A stretch of DNA of 64,000 nucleotides from Bombella pollinis (GCF_026385485.1 NZ_JANIDX010000004.1:62001-126000); one strand, 5' to 3'; counted from the first letter of the stretch, positions 1 through 8,602 are shown. The notes: generated by a model from the letters alone, not told the origin. Translations and numbers: made by a program.

Positions 1-497
1 GCACGCCGCAGAATATTGTGATTGGTGGGGCGGCGGGGGCTTTCCCCCCCATGATAGGCTGGGCTGCGAGCATGGGCTCGCTAGATGTGTTGCCTGTAGT
101 GATGTTCGCGATTGTCTTTTTATGGACGCCGCCGCATTTTTGGTCTCTCTCCCTTTATGCGTGTAAGGATTATGAGAGTGCGGGCATCCCCATGTTGCCA
201 GTCGTAAAAGGTGCACGCCATACGCGCTGGCAGATTGTCATTTATACTGTGATTTTAACCCTTGTCTCGCTCGTGCCGAGTGTGGTGGGTCAATGTGGTT
301 GGTTCTACACAGTTTGCACCAGCCTGTTAGACCTCGGCTTTATCTATTACGGGCTGCGCGTTCTCTGTGATAAGCAAGATGATAAGGGTAACAGCCTGAC
401 AAAGGATAAACCAGCTCGCTACGCTTTTCGCTACTCGCTGGCATATCTCTTTTTTCTATTTTGTGGTCTATTGATTGATAGGGTTCTTCTGATATGA
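1..497 (+). CDS. ctaB: Protoheme IX farnesyltransferase (heme O synthase), C-terminal part
   Basis: This gene is cut by the left window edge; about 164 residues are visible, reading in frame from base 3. The enzyme farnesylates heme b to heme O in the inner membrane, supplying the high-spin heme of bo3-type oxidases. The visible part opens with the conserved TPQNIVIGGAAGA segment of the UbiA prenyltransferase family and contains the YACKDYESAGIPMLPVV motif at the second polar loop, between several hydrophobic helices. The first Asp-rich motif lies outside the window. The stop codon overlaps the start of the next small gene (ATGA). The likely client oxidase, cyoABCD, is in this same window about 44 kb away, so the synthase gene is not in its operon as in Escherichia coli. 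Family identity is secure; the cyoE and ctaB names are interchangeable here. Confidence 0.93.
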   Translation, partial: TPQNIVIGGAAGAFPPMIGWAASMGSLDVLPVVMFAIVFLWTPPHFWSLSLYACKDYESAGIPMLPVVKGARHTRWQIVIYTVILTLVSLVPSVVGQCGWFYTVCTSLLDLGFIYYGLRVLCDKQDDKGNSLTKDKPARYAFRYSLAYLFFLFCGLLIDRVLLI

Positions 498-604
498 GCG
501 ATCTTAATACGACCCCCCGTCGGCAAGGCCGCCTTTTTGGCATTGTTGTTGGCTTGTCCTTCTTTGCTCTTTCCCTTTTTGTGGCAGCTCTTTACCGGCT
601 GTAA
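494..604 (+). CDS. Small single-pass membrane protein, CoxF-like
   Basis: This is a 36-residue ORF whose ATG overlaps the ctaB stop codon (ATGA), which argues for translational coupling. It has a short polar, basic N-terminus (TPRRQGR) followed by one hydrophobic helix and a C-terminal LYRL. This shape matches the tiny CoxF-type proteins that follow ctaB in alphaproteobacterial cytochrome c oxidase clusters. A rho-independent terminator follows at once, so no ctaG or oxidase subunit III gene comes after it. The function of CoxF-like proteins is not well defined; oxidase assembly is assumed from gene position. The assignment rests on position and architecture, not on a strong sequence signature, and it could be another short membrane peptide. 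Confidence 0.6.
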   Translation: MSDLNTTPRRQGRLFGIVVGLSFFALSLFVAALYRL

Positions 605-625
605 GGTGCCTTCATAAGGGCTTAT

Positions 626-672
626 AAAAAACCCCGCATCTCACCAGCATAGGCAGGATGCGGGGTTTTTTT
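626..672. terminator. Bidirectional rho-independent terminator
   Basis: An inverted repeat (ACCCCGCATC / GATGCGGGGT) is flanked by A5 on the left and T7 on the right. It sits between the ctaB unit on the plus strand and the Tim44-domain gene ending on the minus strand, so it can stop transcription from both sides. Confidence 0.88.
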
Positions 673-695
673 ACCCATGCTCAGCAGGTGTAAGA

Positions 696-1661
696 TTACC
701 CTGCTTGTTGGATGGCAGAGAGAATCCAATTACCGCGTCCATCGGCCCGGAGGAAGGTCCAAAGCTCTGTAATAGTTTGCGGCTCGGTTTTGCTGCCATC
801 AAGCACTGTGCCCATACTATCGGTCGTGACATCGACAGCAGAATATTGCAGAGCAACGCTAGCGTAAGTGATATTGCCTTCCCGCCATGCCTCGGCGAGG
901 TCCCCACGGATGAAACGTACCTGAGAGACGATATTGCGCGCCCCACGGCTTGTAAGCTCGGAGAGTTGGTTATTGAAGTAACTCACCATCTCCGGCGTGG
1001 CCATACGTTGCAGGGAGGCCATGTCCTGCGCGCTCCATGCCGCTTGGACATTGAGCAAGAGTTGTTGGAAGCTCTGATAATCCTCTGGTGTTAAGGTAAC
1101 ATCTTGTGCTGGTGTCGCCTGAGGTTGGTTGGGGAAGGGAGATGCCCCACCATTAGCGGGCGTAAACCCCGTTGTAGGGCCATTATTCGTGCTTGAGGAT
1201 CGCCGCCATAATTTGATGATGAAGTTTATCAGCAACGCAACGAGCAGTGCTTGGAAGATAAAGCCAAAGAAGGAACCGCCACCACTAAAGCCCCCAAAGA
1301 AGCCATGCCCGCTAAGCATTCCAAAAAGGCCAGCCCCTAAGAAGCCACCGGCCAAGCTGGTCAGGAAGGGATGACGTGCCGCAAAGGGAGGGCGCATCCC
1401 ACCACCAAAAGCAGGACGGTTAAAGCCACTGCCCATGGAAGGCTCTGCCGTGCCGTAAGAGGGGGTGCGTGGGGTCATGCTACGGTCCATAGGCCGTGTC
1501 CAGCTAGGGGTAACGCTGGTGCGGGGCGGTGCGCTCCATGTACGGGAGCCACGGCTGCCAAGGGAGGAGCCCATCCCAGCGCGGGCCTCAGCGGCAGGGG
1601 CGAGGGCAAAGAGCGGCAGGCACAGCACCGCTGTGGCAAGAGGGATAAGACGAATACGCAT
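696..1661 (-). CDS. Exported/membrane Tim44-like domain protein
   Basis: The protein is about 321 residues. I chose the ATG at 1661 because it gives a clean signal sequence (residues 1-26, hydrophobic core ending AEA) and a GGAG lies about 12 bases upstream; a TTG seven codons earlier is less likely. A Ser/Pro/Arg-rich low-complexity stretch (about 27-100) leads into a glycine-rich hydrophobic segment with GGFSGGGSFFG followed by a helix. The C-terminal 130 residues resemble the Tim44-like domain (PEDYQSFQ near its start, and a closing tryptophan-containing strand). In mitochondria Tim44 tethers the import motor; the bacterial role of these secreted versions is unknown. The gene starts 7 bases after pmbA and is the last of its run. 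A second, different Tim44-type protein is encoded at 24158. Confidence 0.8.
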   Translation of the reverse strand: MRIRLIPLATAVLCLPLFALAPAAEARAGMGSSLGSRGSRTWSAPPRTSVTPSWTRPMDRSMTPRTPSYGTAEPSMGSGFNRPAFGGGMRPPFAARHPFLTSLAGGFLGAGLFGMLSGHGFFGGFSGGGSFFGFIFQALLVALLINFIIKLWRRSSSTNNGPTTGFTPANGGASPFPNQPQATPAQDVTLTPEDYQSFQQLLLNVQAAWSAQDMASLQRMATPEMVSYFNNQLSELTSRGARNIVSQVRFIRGDLAEAWREGNITYASVALQYSAVDVTTDSMGTVLDGSKTEPQTITELWTFLRADGRGNWILSAIQQAG

Positions 1662-1668
1662 AATCGGG

Positions 1669-3015
1669 TTAGTCTCCAGCAAGACTCATATGGTCGATAC
1701 GAATGGTCGGGGCGTGATAACCAGCCATGAGGTCGAGGTCATTGGCCGGGATAAGGCGGGCAAACATCTCAAGCAGATTGCCAGCAATGGTAATGCCAGA
1801 GACAGGCTCGGCAATCTCACCATTGCGAATCATAAAGCCAGAGCCACCACGGCTATAATCCCCAGTGAGCATATTGATGGCATTGCCCATAAGTTCTGTC
1901 AGTAACACGCCTTCTTTAATATCAGATTGCAACGCAGAGGGGGAATGGTCTCCGGGATGGAGATAGAATGTGGAAAGACCCGGCCGTACACTCCCTCCGC
2001 TGCGGACAGCCCGCCCATTGCTTGTAGGGAAGCCTAGCTTACGCGCGCAGCGGCTATCTAGCAACCAGTGGTTGAGTTGGCCATTCTCAACAAGATTTAA
2101 TGGAAGAGTCGCGCTCCCTTCACCATCAAAGGGGCGAGACCCCGCAAGGCGAGGGAGGGTTGGGTCATCAGTTAAGGTGATGCCCTTATGAAAAAGGGCC
2201 GCTCCGCGCTTATCTTTAAGAAAGGAGGCCTCTTGTACAATGGCCGCGCCATTAATAGCTGCGGCGAAATGCGCTAAGAGAGAGGAGGAGACGCGTGGGG
2301 CGAATAATACGGGATAAAAGCCCGTTTTAGGCCGGATAGGGTTGAGACGAGCCAACGCATGACGGGCTGCTTCATCCCCTAAGTGAGTCGGATTGTGCAA
2401 ATCGGCCTGATGCACCGCGTTATGGAAGGCATAATCACGCTGCATATGCGGACCTGTGCCTGCCACAACGCTGATGCTTCGGCTATGCCCACTGCGTTGA
2501 TACTGCCCCGCAAAACCTGCGCTTGTGGCAAGGGCAATGTCATGCGTGCTGGCACTCGCTGCGGCCCCGCTACTATTTGTGATGCCCTTATGGGCGAGGG
2601 CCGTACCTTCCATTTCCTTCGCTGTGGCGAGGAGGGCGTCTATCTCTGGTGTGGGTGTGGAGTCAAAGAGGTCTAGCTTTGTGATGGCCTCTTGTGGGAG
2701 CGGGATGAGCGGATGCTCGGCTAATCCATCCTCTGGGGAGGGCGGAACGGCTTGAGCCATCGCACAAGCGCGTTCGGCTAGCTGGTCGAGTGCGTGTGTG
2801 GTGAGGTCATTGCCTGACACACTGGCAACACGCCCTTGATGAAAGACACGCAAGCTGAGGGAGAGCCCCTCTGCATGGCGGATGCCCTCCGCCTTGCCTT
2901 GCCGAATCATAGCAGAGCGGTTCTGGCTCCGCATAATGAGGGCATCAGCATGGTCCGCTCCGTGATGGCGCGCACGTGTGAGAGCATCGTGAAGGGGAGT
3001 GAGGAGGTCTGTCAT
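1669..3015 (-). CDS. pmbA: TldD/PmbA family protein, PmbA (TldE) type
   Basis: The 448-residue protein is full length for the family. PmbA/TldE pairs with TldD to form a metalloprotease that trims modified peptides such as microcin B17 and degrades unstable proteins in the cytoplasm. Its N-terminus has the family pattern around RQGKAEGIRHAEGLSLSLRV, and the C-terminal half holds the glycine-rich GGSVRPGLSTFYL region and the DYSRGGSGFMIRNGEI segment. No HExxxH is visible, as expected for the TldE partner; TldD carries that site and is not in this window. The start codon overlaps the stop of the upstream M16 peptidase gene (ATGA), so the two peptidase-type proteins are probably co-translated. 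Confidence 0.93.
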   Translation of the reverse strand: MTDLLTPLHDALTRARHHGADHADALIMRSQNRSAMIRQGKAEGIRHAEGLSLSLRVFHQGRVASVSGNDLTTHALDQLAERACAMAQAVPPSPEDGLAEHPLIPLPQEAITKLDLFDSTPTPEIDALLATAKEMEGTALAHKGITNSSGAAASASTHDIALATSAGFAGQYQRSGHSRSISVVAGTGPHMQRDYAFHNAVHQADLHNPTHLGDEAARHALARLNPIRPKTGFYPVLFAPRVSSSLLAHFAAAINGAAIVQEASFLKDKRGAALFHKGITLTDDPTLPRLAGSRPFDGEGSATLPLNLVENGQLNHWLLDSRCARKLGFPTSNGRAVRSGGSVRPGLSTFYLHPGDHSPSALQSDIKEGVLLTELMGNAINMLTGDYSRGGSGFMIRNGEIAEPVSGITIAGNLLEMFARLIPANDLDLMAGYHAPTIRIDHMSLAGD

Positions 3016-4280
3016 GCCGCCTTCAAAGCGTTATGGAGGCTATCCAGCGTTGGAATGTTGCGTGCGGGCCCCATAGTGGTGAGGGTTGGTGCCCCTTCAA
3101 AGATGGTGCGTGCCATAGCGAGAACATCGCCCTCTGTCACAGCGTCAATCTTGCGGACAATCTCCTCTGTCGAGATGATGCGGTCATGAACCTGGATTTG
3201 CCGCGCAATTTGGGCGCAACGGCTGCCTGTACTTTCCAGCGACATGAGCAAAGAGGCTTTTAGCTGCGTGCGGGCGCGATTGAGCTCCTCATCATTGATG
3301 CCATGTTGCAGATTGCGTAGCTCAGCAAGGGCGGCGGGGATGAGCTCATCGGTTTTATCTGGCCCTGTCCCAGCATAAAGGCCGAACAAGCCGCTATCAG
3401 CAAAGGGGCTAGCGAAGGAATAGACGCTATAAACCAAACCGCGCCGCTCCCGGATTTCTTGGAACAAACGGGAGGACATGCCCCCACCGAGTAAGGTGGA
3501 GAGGACCATCGCGCTATAATAGCCTTGCTCCCGATAGCCAGGGGCGGGGAAGCCCATAAGGATATGCACTTGGTCTAGCTTGCGTTCTGTCTGCTTCATC
3601 CCCCCTTTATAATGGGCGGGAACGGCTTGCGGGGGCGTATGTGTGGGGAGGTCGGCAAAATGTTTGCGGACTAATGCGACCACCTCATCATGATGGAGAT
3701 TCCCTGCCGCGGCGATGACCATATTTTGCGTGCTATAATGGCGGTGCATATAAGCCATTAAAGTGTCACGGCTCATAGTAGCGATGCCGTTTTCCGTCCC
3801 GAGGATGGGGCGGCCCATTGGTTGGTCGGGATAAGCACAATCCTGAAAATGGTCAAAAACGATGTCATCAGGCGTATCATTGGCTTGGCCAATTTCTTGC
3901 AGAATAACGCCCCGCTCACGCTCTACCTCCTCTGGGAGGAAGGTGCTGTGGGTGAGAATATCGCCGATGAGATCCACCCCTAAAGGGAGGTCATTTTTAA
4001 GGAGCTTGACGTAATAAGCAGTATTTTCGCGCGCCGTATAGGCGTTGATATACCCGCCGACATTCTCAATCTCCTCGGCAATGCGGATGGCAGAGCGGCG
4101 TTGTGTGCCCTTAAAGGCCATATGCTCAAGGAAGTGAGCCGCCCCGTTTGTCTCTGCCTCCTCATGACGGCTGCCAGCGGCAACATAGGCCCCAAAAGAG
4201 ACCGTCTCGACCCGTTCCATCCGCTCTGTGACGATGTTGAGGCCATTATCAAGAGTTGTACGTTTGATTTGTTCGTTCAT
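3012..4280 (-). CDS. M16 family zinc metallopeptidase (processing-peptidase-like)
   Basis: The 422-residue protein matches the mitochondrial processing peptidase beta-like bacterial family. The inverted zinc motif HFLEH is at residues 49-53, and the third ligand is Glu129 in ERGVILQEI, giving the family's HxxEH-x75-E spacing. The later glycine-rich LLGGGMSSRLFQEIRE loop is also present, so the protein looks catalytically competent. It probably degrades peptides in the cytoplasm or periplasm; no signal peptide is evident. Upstream, thrC ends 48 bases away; downstream, pmbA overlaps by four bases. Placement next to thrC is common in alphaproteobacteria. The natural substrate is not known. Confidence 0.94.
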   Translation of the reverse strand: MNEQIKRTTLDNGLNIVTERMERVETVSFGAYVAAGSRHEEAETNGAAHFLEHMAFKGTQRRSAIRIAEEIENVGGYINAYTARENTAYYVKLLKNDLPLGVDLIGDILTHSTFLPEEVERERGVILQEIGQANDTPDDIVFDHFQDCAYPDQPMGRPILGTENGIATMSRDTLMAYMHRHYSTQNMVIAAAGNLHHDEVVALVRKHFADLPTHTPPQAVPAHYKGGMKQTERKLDQVHILMGFPAPGYREQGYYSAMVLSTLLGGGMSSRLFQEIRERRGLVYSVYSFASPFADSGLFGLYAGTGPDKTDELIPAALAELRNLQHGINDEELNRARTQLKASLLMSLESTGSRCAQIARQIQVHDRIISTEEIVRKIDAVTEGDVLAMARTIFEGAPTLTTMGPARNIPTLDSLHNALKAA

Positions 4281-4328
4281 GCAGTTTCGTGATGGTCCAT
4301 GCGTGTAAAAGAATGGGATATGCGCGCT

Positions 4329-5726
4329 TTAACGACCCCGATGAGCGCGCACAGCCGCTTTGACCTTGTCTATATCGTTTGGCAGGACGTCATAACGCTC
4401 CTTACGAGAGAACAAGTCGGCCAGATGAGGGGGAAGGGCTGGGTGAATCCCCGTTGCTTTTTTCACCGCATCGGGGAACTTTGCTGGATGCGCCGTGGCA
4501 GCTGTAACCATCGGCACGCCTGCCTCGCGGAAGCGTTTACCCGCAGCAAGGCCGATGGCCGTGTGAGGGTCCGCTAGATAATGGCTGCTTTTATAAAGCG
4601 CGCGCATAGTCTCGGCAGTGTGCTCATCATCCAAGGCCATGCCAGAAAAGACCTCCCGAATTTGCTCCCACGCATCATGGGGGACCGCCATGCACCCGGT
4701 TTGGCGGAACTCCGTCATAATAGCGCGGCAGCGGTTGGAATCCCGGCCTAGCATCTCAAACAATAAACGCTCGAAATTGGAGGAGACTTGAATATCCATC
4801 GAGGGTGAGAGGCTCGGCTCCACCTTGCGCTTGGTCATGTCGTTATTGAGGAGGAAGCGCGTGAGAATGTCATTACGGTTTGAGCCAACGCAGAGATGCT
4901 CAATGGGTAGGCCCATCTGGCTGGCGACCCATGCGGCGAGAATATTGCCAAAATTACCCGTCGGCACAGCAAAGGAGACAGGCCTATCCGGCCCACCAAG
5001 GGCGAGGGCTGCATGTACATAATAGGGGATTTGTGCGGCAATCCGTGCCCAGTTGATGGAATTAACAGCCGAGAGCGAACATTCCTGACGGAAGGTCTCA
5101 TCAGCAAACATGGCTTTCACCATATCCTGACAATCATCAAAATCGCCCTCTATGGCGATGTTGAGGACGTTATCCTCCAACACGGTGGTCATTTGCCGCC
5201 GCTGGACCTCGGATGTCCGATTATGGGGGTGGAGGATGATGATGGAGATATGCTCTCGCCCGCGGAAGGCCTCAATCGCGGCAGAGCCTGTATCGCCAGA
5301 AGTAGCCCCAACGATGGTTACATGGTGGTTGCGTTGCTTCAACACATATTCAAAAAGGCGGCCAAGCATCTGCATGGCCATATCTTTAAAAGCGAGGGTA
5401 GGGCCATGGAATAATTCTAGCGAGAACAGCCCGTCATCCACCTCAACTAACGGGGTAACAGCGGCATGGTCGAAGGTGCCATAAACCTCCCGCGCCATTG
5501 TGCGGAGTGTATCGCGGTCTATGCTGCCTTCGGTAAAGAGGCCGATGACCTCTGCAGCAAGGTCAGCATAAGGGAGGGCACGCCAGCTTGTTAAGGTCTC
5601 ACGCGGGATGTGGGGCCAATGGTCGGGCATATATAGCCCGCCATCATCGGCCAATCCGCTGAGAAGGATATCGGAAAAATCAGGAGCAGCGGCATCTAAT
5701 GTGCCGCGAGTAGATCGATAACGCAT
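4329..5726 (-). CDS. thrC: Threonine synthase
   Basis: This PLP enzyme makes threonine from O-phospho-homoserine in the cytoplasm. I chose the ATG at 5726, which has AGAGG five bases upstream; it gives the standard N-terminus MRYRSTRG and a 465-residue protein of the long thrC class. The PLP lysine is Lys114 in FHGPTLAFKDM, and the phosphate-binding TSGDTGSAA loop follows. It lies between an MRJP/yellow-type gene (27 bases upstream) and the M16 peptidase gene. The tight packing suggests that thrC is transcribed with the upstream iron-associated genes, at least by read-through. No homoserine kinase gene is nearby. Confidence 0.97.
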   Translation of the reverse strand: MRYRSTRGTLDAAAPDFSDILLSGLADDGGLYMPDHWPHIPRETLTSWRALPYADLAAEVIGLFTEGSIDRDTLRTMAREVYGTFDHAAVTPLVEVDDGLFSLELFHGPTLAFKDMAMQMLGRLFEYVLKQRNHHVTIVGATSGDTGSAAIEAFRGREHISIIILHPHNRTSEVQRRQMTTVLEDNVLNIAIEGDFDDCQDMVKAMFADETFRQECSLSAVNSINWARIAAQIPYYVHAALALGGPDRPVSFAVPTGNFGNILAAWVASQMGLPIEHLCVGSNRNDILTRFLLNNDMTKRKVEPSLSPSMDIQVSSNFERLLFEMLGRDSNRCRAIMTEFRQTGCMAVPHDAWEQIREVFSGMALDDEHTAETMRALYKSSHYLADPHTAIGLAAGKRFREAGVPMVTAATAHPAKFPDAVKKATGIHPALPPHLADLFSRKERYDVLPNDIDKVKAAVRAHRGR

Positions 5727-5752
5727 GGAACCTCTATAACACTGAAATGCCA

Positions 5753-6763
5753 TTAGGGCAGAGCAATTTCCAGAAGATGATAATGGCTATCTGCTGCTGT
5801 TGGGCCAAGCAGGACCGCCAAATGGCGTTGTGGGCTGGTTTTATCCTTTAAAACAGTGAGGGCTTGGGCATCATAAAGCCGGTCATCATGGAGGAGACGC
5901 AGCGGGATTCGGTCTGGCCCAAAGGCGAGGAGGTCGCCATGCTCAATATCAGCCATATAAAGCACATCGTGGCTATCTATCGTTAGGCCACCAAGGCTAG
6001 GGGTGCGCCGCCAATTCGCCATGCCCTCAATGCGTTCAGCTGGGCCGAGGCTCGGGTCGGTGAGTAGGTTTGTACCAATGCGATAAAGCGGCCCTGTTGG
6101 AGCCTGATAAAAAAGCCATTGGCGGTTGTGATCTAAAGCGAGGAAGCGGATATTCCCGCCTGTCTCTGCTTGGCCGCTAGCGGTGGTAACAGGCTGCCCC
6201 CGGCGCATAAGAGGGCCGTGCCCGCTCAAGGTAGGGGAGCCTTCTAACAGCCGTTGCATTTTGCCTGTTTTTAGGTCGATGATGATAAAGGCCGGGACGC
6301 CATCATCAGCAAGAATGGCGGTATCATGCGCAATACGCATCGCTGCGATATGGCTACCCGTTGTGAGAACTTTTGTAATGCTAATATGATTAAGAATAAC
6401 ACCAGTATCAGGCGCGAGATTGAGGAGCTCTGGCTTAGGGGCTGGGGCTACAGCCCATAAGCCTTGTGCTGTAGCGGTGACGGCACTGAGGGGGGGAAGC
6501 TCATCCATGAGGGTGGTGAGGCGGCCATCAACGGGGTCTAAGCGGTAGAGCTTGCCTGTTTTGTCTAACGTAAAGGGAGCCCCAGCGGGGAGGGCTGTGA
6601 GCACAGGGGCGAGCGGTTGGCTGAGGGGGAACTCCTTTACCACCTGCGCAGGCGTGGGAACATCCCGCCAAGGGCGGTCCGCATGTGCGGCAGTACTCAC
6701 GCCCAAGAGGGTGGCAGGGAGGATTAAGGCTGAGGCCAGAAGGCGAGAGAAACAGACTTTCAT
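5753..6763 (-). CDS. Secreted major royal jelly protein/yellow family protein
   Basis: The protein is about 336 residues with a clear signal peptide (MKVCFSRLLASALILPA..., cleavage near AAHA). An ATG nine codons earlier (6790) is possible; neither start has a strong Shine-Dalgarno. The mature part has the features of bacterial MRJP/yellow homologues (often annotated L-dopachrome tautomerase-related): AFIIIDLKTGKMQRLL in mid-protein, LYRIGTNLLTDPSL, then GGLTIDSHDVLYMADIEHG and LYDAQAL near the C-terminus, consistent with a six-bladed propeller. Yellow proteins bind ligands such as biogenic amines; the function of the bacterial members is unknown. It lies downstream of the PepSY/DUF3325 pair on the same strand and directly upstream of thrC, so it is probably in a Fur-influenced transcript. 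Family call is firm; role is open. Confidence 0.82.
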   Translation of the reverse strand: MKVCFSRLLASALILPATLLGVSTAAHADRPWRDVPTPAQVVKEFPLSQPLAPVLTALPAGAPFTLDKTGKLYRLDPVDGRLTTLMDELPPLSAVTATAQGLWAVAPAPKPELLNLAPDTGVILNHISITKVLTTGSHIAAMRIAHDTAILADDGVPAFIIIDLKTGKMQRLLEGSPTLSGHGPLMRRGQPVTTASGQAETGGNIRFLALDHNRQWLFYQAPTGPLYRIGTNLLTDPSLGPAERIEGMANWRRTPSLGGLTIDSHDVLYMADIEHGDLLAFGPDRIPLRLLHDDRLYDAQALTVLKDKTSPQRHLAVLLGPTAADSHYHLLEIALP

Positions 6764-6817
6764 AACGGGTATTTTGAGGCTTCCTGTCATTTTTGCAAGT
6801 AGTGTTCCGCTAAGGTT

Positions 6818-7096
6818 TCATTTTCGCATGAGCTTTTGGGGAAGGTAAGGCAAGGCAATGCCGAGGAAAACACCCATAAGTGGCGCGCTAAAGCCCCAGA
6901 GAAAAAGGCCATCTAGCCCTGCAAGGCGATAGCTTAGGGCTAAGGCGATGAAAGGGCCTGCGATATAGCAGGAGCGTTGCCATGGGGTAGAGCGTGGAAG
7001 ATGGCATGGGTTCTGCCGCCTATGGGGAGGCAGGCTGTTGAGATAACAGAGCCCAATGAATCCCCATAGGGGGAGGAGTATCAGAAGGGTTATCAT
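6818..7096 (-). CDS. DUF3325-like small membrane protein of the PepSY iron-uptake cluster
   Basis: The 92-residue protein has three hydrophobic segments: MITLLILLPLWGFIGLCYL at the start, then about residues 42-60 and 63-85. The ATG at 7096 overlaps the stop of the PepSY gene (ATGA), which fixes the start over the longer frame that would run into that gene. Small DUF3325 proteins often sit directly behind PepSY-domain siderophore-utilisation proteins and near TonB receptors, and this gene has that context. A role in iron-siderophore handling at the inner membrane is inferred from the neighbours only. The basic C-terminus (PQKLMRK) probably faces the cytoplasm. Confidence 0.6.
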   Translation of the reverse strand: MITLLILLPLWGFIGLCYLNSLPPHRRQNPCHLPRSTPWQRSCYIAGPFIALALSYRLAGLDGLFLWGFSAPLMGVFLGIALPYLPQKLMRK

Positions 7097-8565
7097 CGTT
7101 TTGACCCCAAAATAGCGCGTTTTTTGGCATAATGAGGATGGTAAAGAAGGGCCAATAGGCACGCCCCTCCCAGACAGGCAGCAAGAGCATCAATGCTAAG
7201 AAAAAGGGCTGGGCGGCCTGTATGGAAGGGACGAGTGGCAAGGTCTAGCCCGCTTGTGCCAAGGCCTAAGAGCATCAACATCATCAATAAATGGCGGGCA
7301 GCATGGCGGCTTATCAAGGCGTAAAGAAGTGATACGCCCCATAAGGTGAAGAAAAGCCCTTCCTCCCATAAGATGGGGGGGAGGGGGGCAGGGAGCCGTG
7401 TACTCCAGAAAAGAGCAAGGGTGGCGAGGGGTAAGCCGAATATTGTCGCCATGCTCACCGCGCGATAGAGCCGTTGCTGAATATGCTGACTGTAAGTGAT
7501 GGCGTGATGATGGCAGAGGTGATTTTGCTCCGATTGTAAGAACAGCCTCATGCCGGAGCCGATAATTAAGCACCCTAAAAGGCCAGTGAGCCCATAAAGA
7601 CAACGTGTGACGAACCCCGCCCAGCGCAGGTTATGCACCCCGAGGAAAACGCTATGTAGAGTAGGGCATAAATTGTGAGGGGGAAGGCGCGGGCGTGAAG
7701 CTGTTATGGTTTGGCGGTAAAGGCAGAAATGTAGTGTATCAGGGGCATATAAGGCGAGCTCTTTGCCCGCAAGCATGAAGAAGCCATCGCCCTCATCACC
7801 CCATTGCTGTTGTGCGTTTTGGGCTAATTTGGTGATGAGTGCATCAGAGATAGGGGGTGATGTCTGACTATGGGCCTGATGGCGGTTTGCAGGTCGTGCT
7901 GCGTGGGAGGGCGGATTGATAAAATGAAGGAGTTTTTGGGATTGCAGCACAAGGCCAGAGCCCCCCACGATGAAAAGAATTGGTATGCTGAGCGTTCCCC
8001 CAAGGAGGTGGAGGTCCAACCATTGGCGATGGCGTGCCGCATGAGGGCGGAAAAGGAGCAAGTCAGGGAGAAAGCGGCGGAGTTGAAGCCATAAACCGCT
8101 GATGAGGGCTATCATCAAGGTCAAGCCAGCTAAGGCAGTGAGACATTGTCCCCACGGCGTAGGAAGATACAGGCTGCTATGGAGGGTGGTGAAAAAGGAG
8201 CCCCCGACAACATCCGATGTGAGGAGAGGCAAGCCGGTATCGGCAGCAAGCGTAGGGCCGCGGAAAATATGGCCATCATAATGCCATAGGCGGAAAACAG
8301 GGTCTCGTTGTGAGGGCAGTTTTAAAAAGGCGAACTGGCCTTTATCAAGCTGGGCTTTAAGCTGATGGCTTGCCTCTATAAGGCCGGTTTGGCTCATGGG
8401 AGGGGAAGAGGGGCGCAAGGCTGCCTCTGGCTGCATCCAGTTTTGGACTTCTGGCCCAAAGCAAGCAAGGCTCCCTGTAAAACAGAGGATGAATAAAAAG
8501 ACCCCAAAGGGAAAGCCAACCCAACGGTGGATAACGCGCAAAATGGTGCGGAGCCTAGGGGACAT
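7093..8565 (-). CDS. PepSY-associated transmembrane protein (siderophore/iron utilisation)
   Basis: The 490-residue inner-membrane protein opens with the typical PepSY_TM N-terminus: RVIHRWVGFPFG followed by a helix with FTGSLACFGPEV. Periplasmic PepSY-like regions lie between further helices at about residues 130-160, 185-205, 315-335, 370-390, 405-425 and 440-480. Proteins of this family include ferrisiderophore reductases such as FoxB and PiuB-like proteins, which release iron after uptake. It heads a minus-strand operon and is divergent from the TonB-dependent receptor gene, with Fur-like sites between them. The next gene overlaps its stop codon. Reduction of imported ferric siderophore is the most likely job, inferred from family and context. 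Confidence 0.85.
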   Translation of the reverse strand: MSPRLRTILRVIHRWVGFPFGVFLFILCFTGSLACFGPEVQNWMQPEAALRPSSPPMSQTGLIEASHQLKAQLDKGQFAFLKLPSQRDPVFRLWHYDGHIFRGPTLAADTGLPLLTSDVVGGSFFTTLHSSLYLPTPWGQCLTALAGLTLMIALISGLWLQLRRFLPDLLLFRPHAARHRQWLDLHLLGGTLSIPILFIVGGSGLVLQSQKLLHFINPPSHAARPANRHQAHSQTSPPISDALITKLAQNAQQQWGDEGDGFFMLAGKELALYAPDTLHFCLYRQTITASRPRLPPHNLCPTLHSVFLGVHNLRWAGFVTRCLYGLTGLLGCLIIGSGMRLFLQSEQNHLCHHHAITYSQHIQQRLYRAVSMATIFGLPLATLALFWSTRLPAPLPPILWEEGLFFTLWGVSLLYALISRHAARHLLMMLMLLGLGTSGLDLATRPFHTGRPALFLSIDALAACLGGACLLALLYHPHYAKKRAILGSKR

Positions 8566-8584
8566 AGGGGTGCGACAACATATG

Positions 8585-8602
8585 AATGAGAATTGTTCGC
8601 AT
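8585..8602. promoter_or_regulatory. Fur-box-like dyad upstream of the PepSY gene
   Basis: The site AATGAGAATTGTTCGCAT is an imperfect dyad matching the alphaproteobacterial Fur pattern (GAGAAT-N-NTTCGC type). It lies about 20 bases upstream of the PepSY start codon on the minus strand, where a repressor could block its promoter. The match was judged by eye. Confidence 0.6.
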
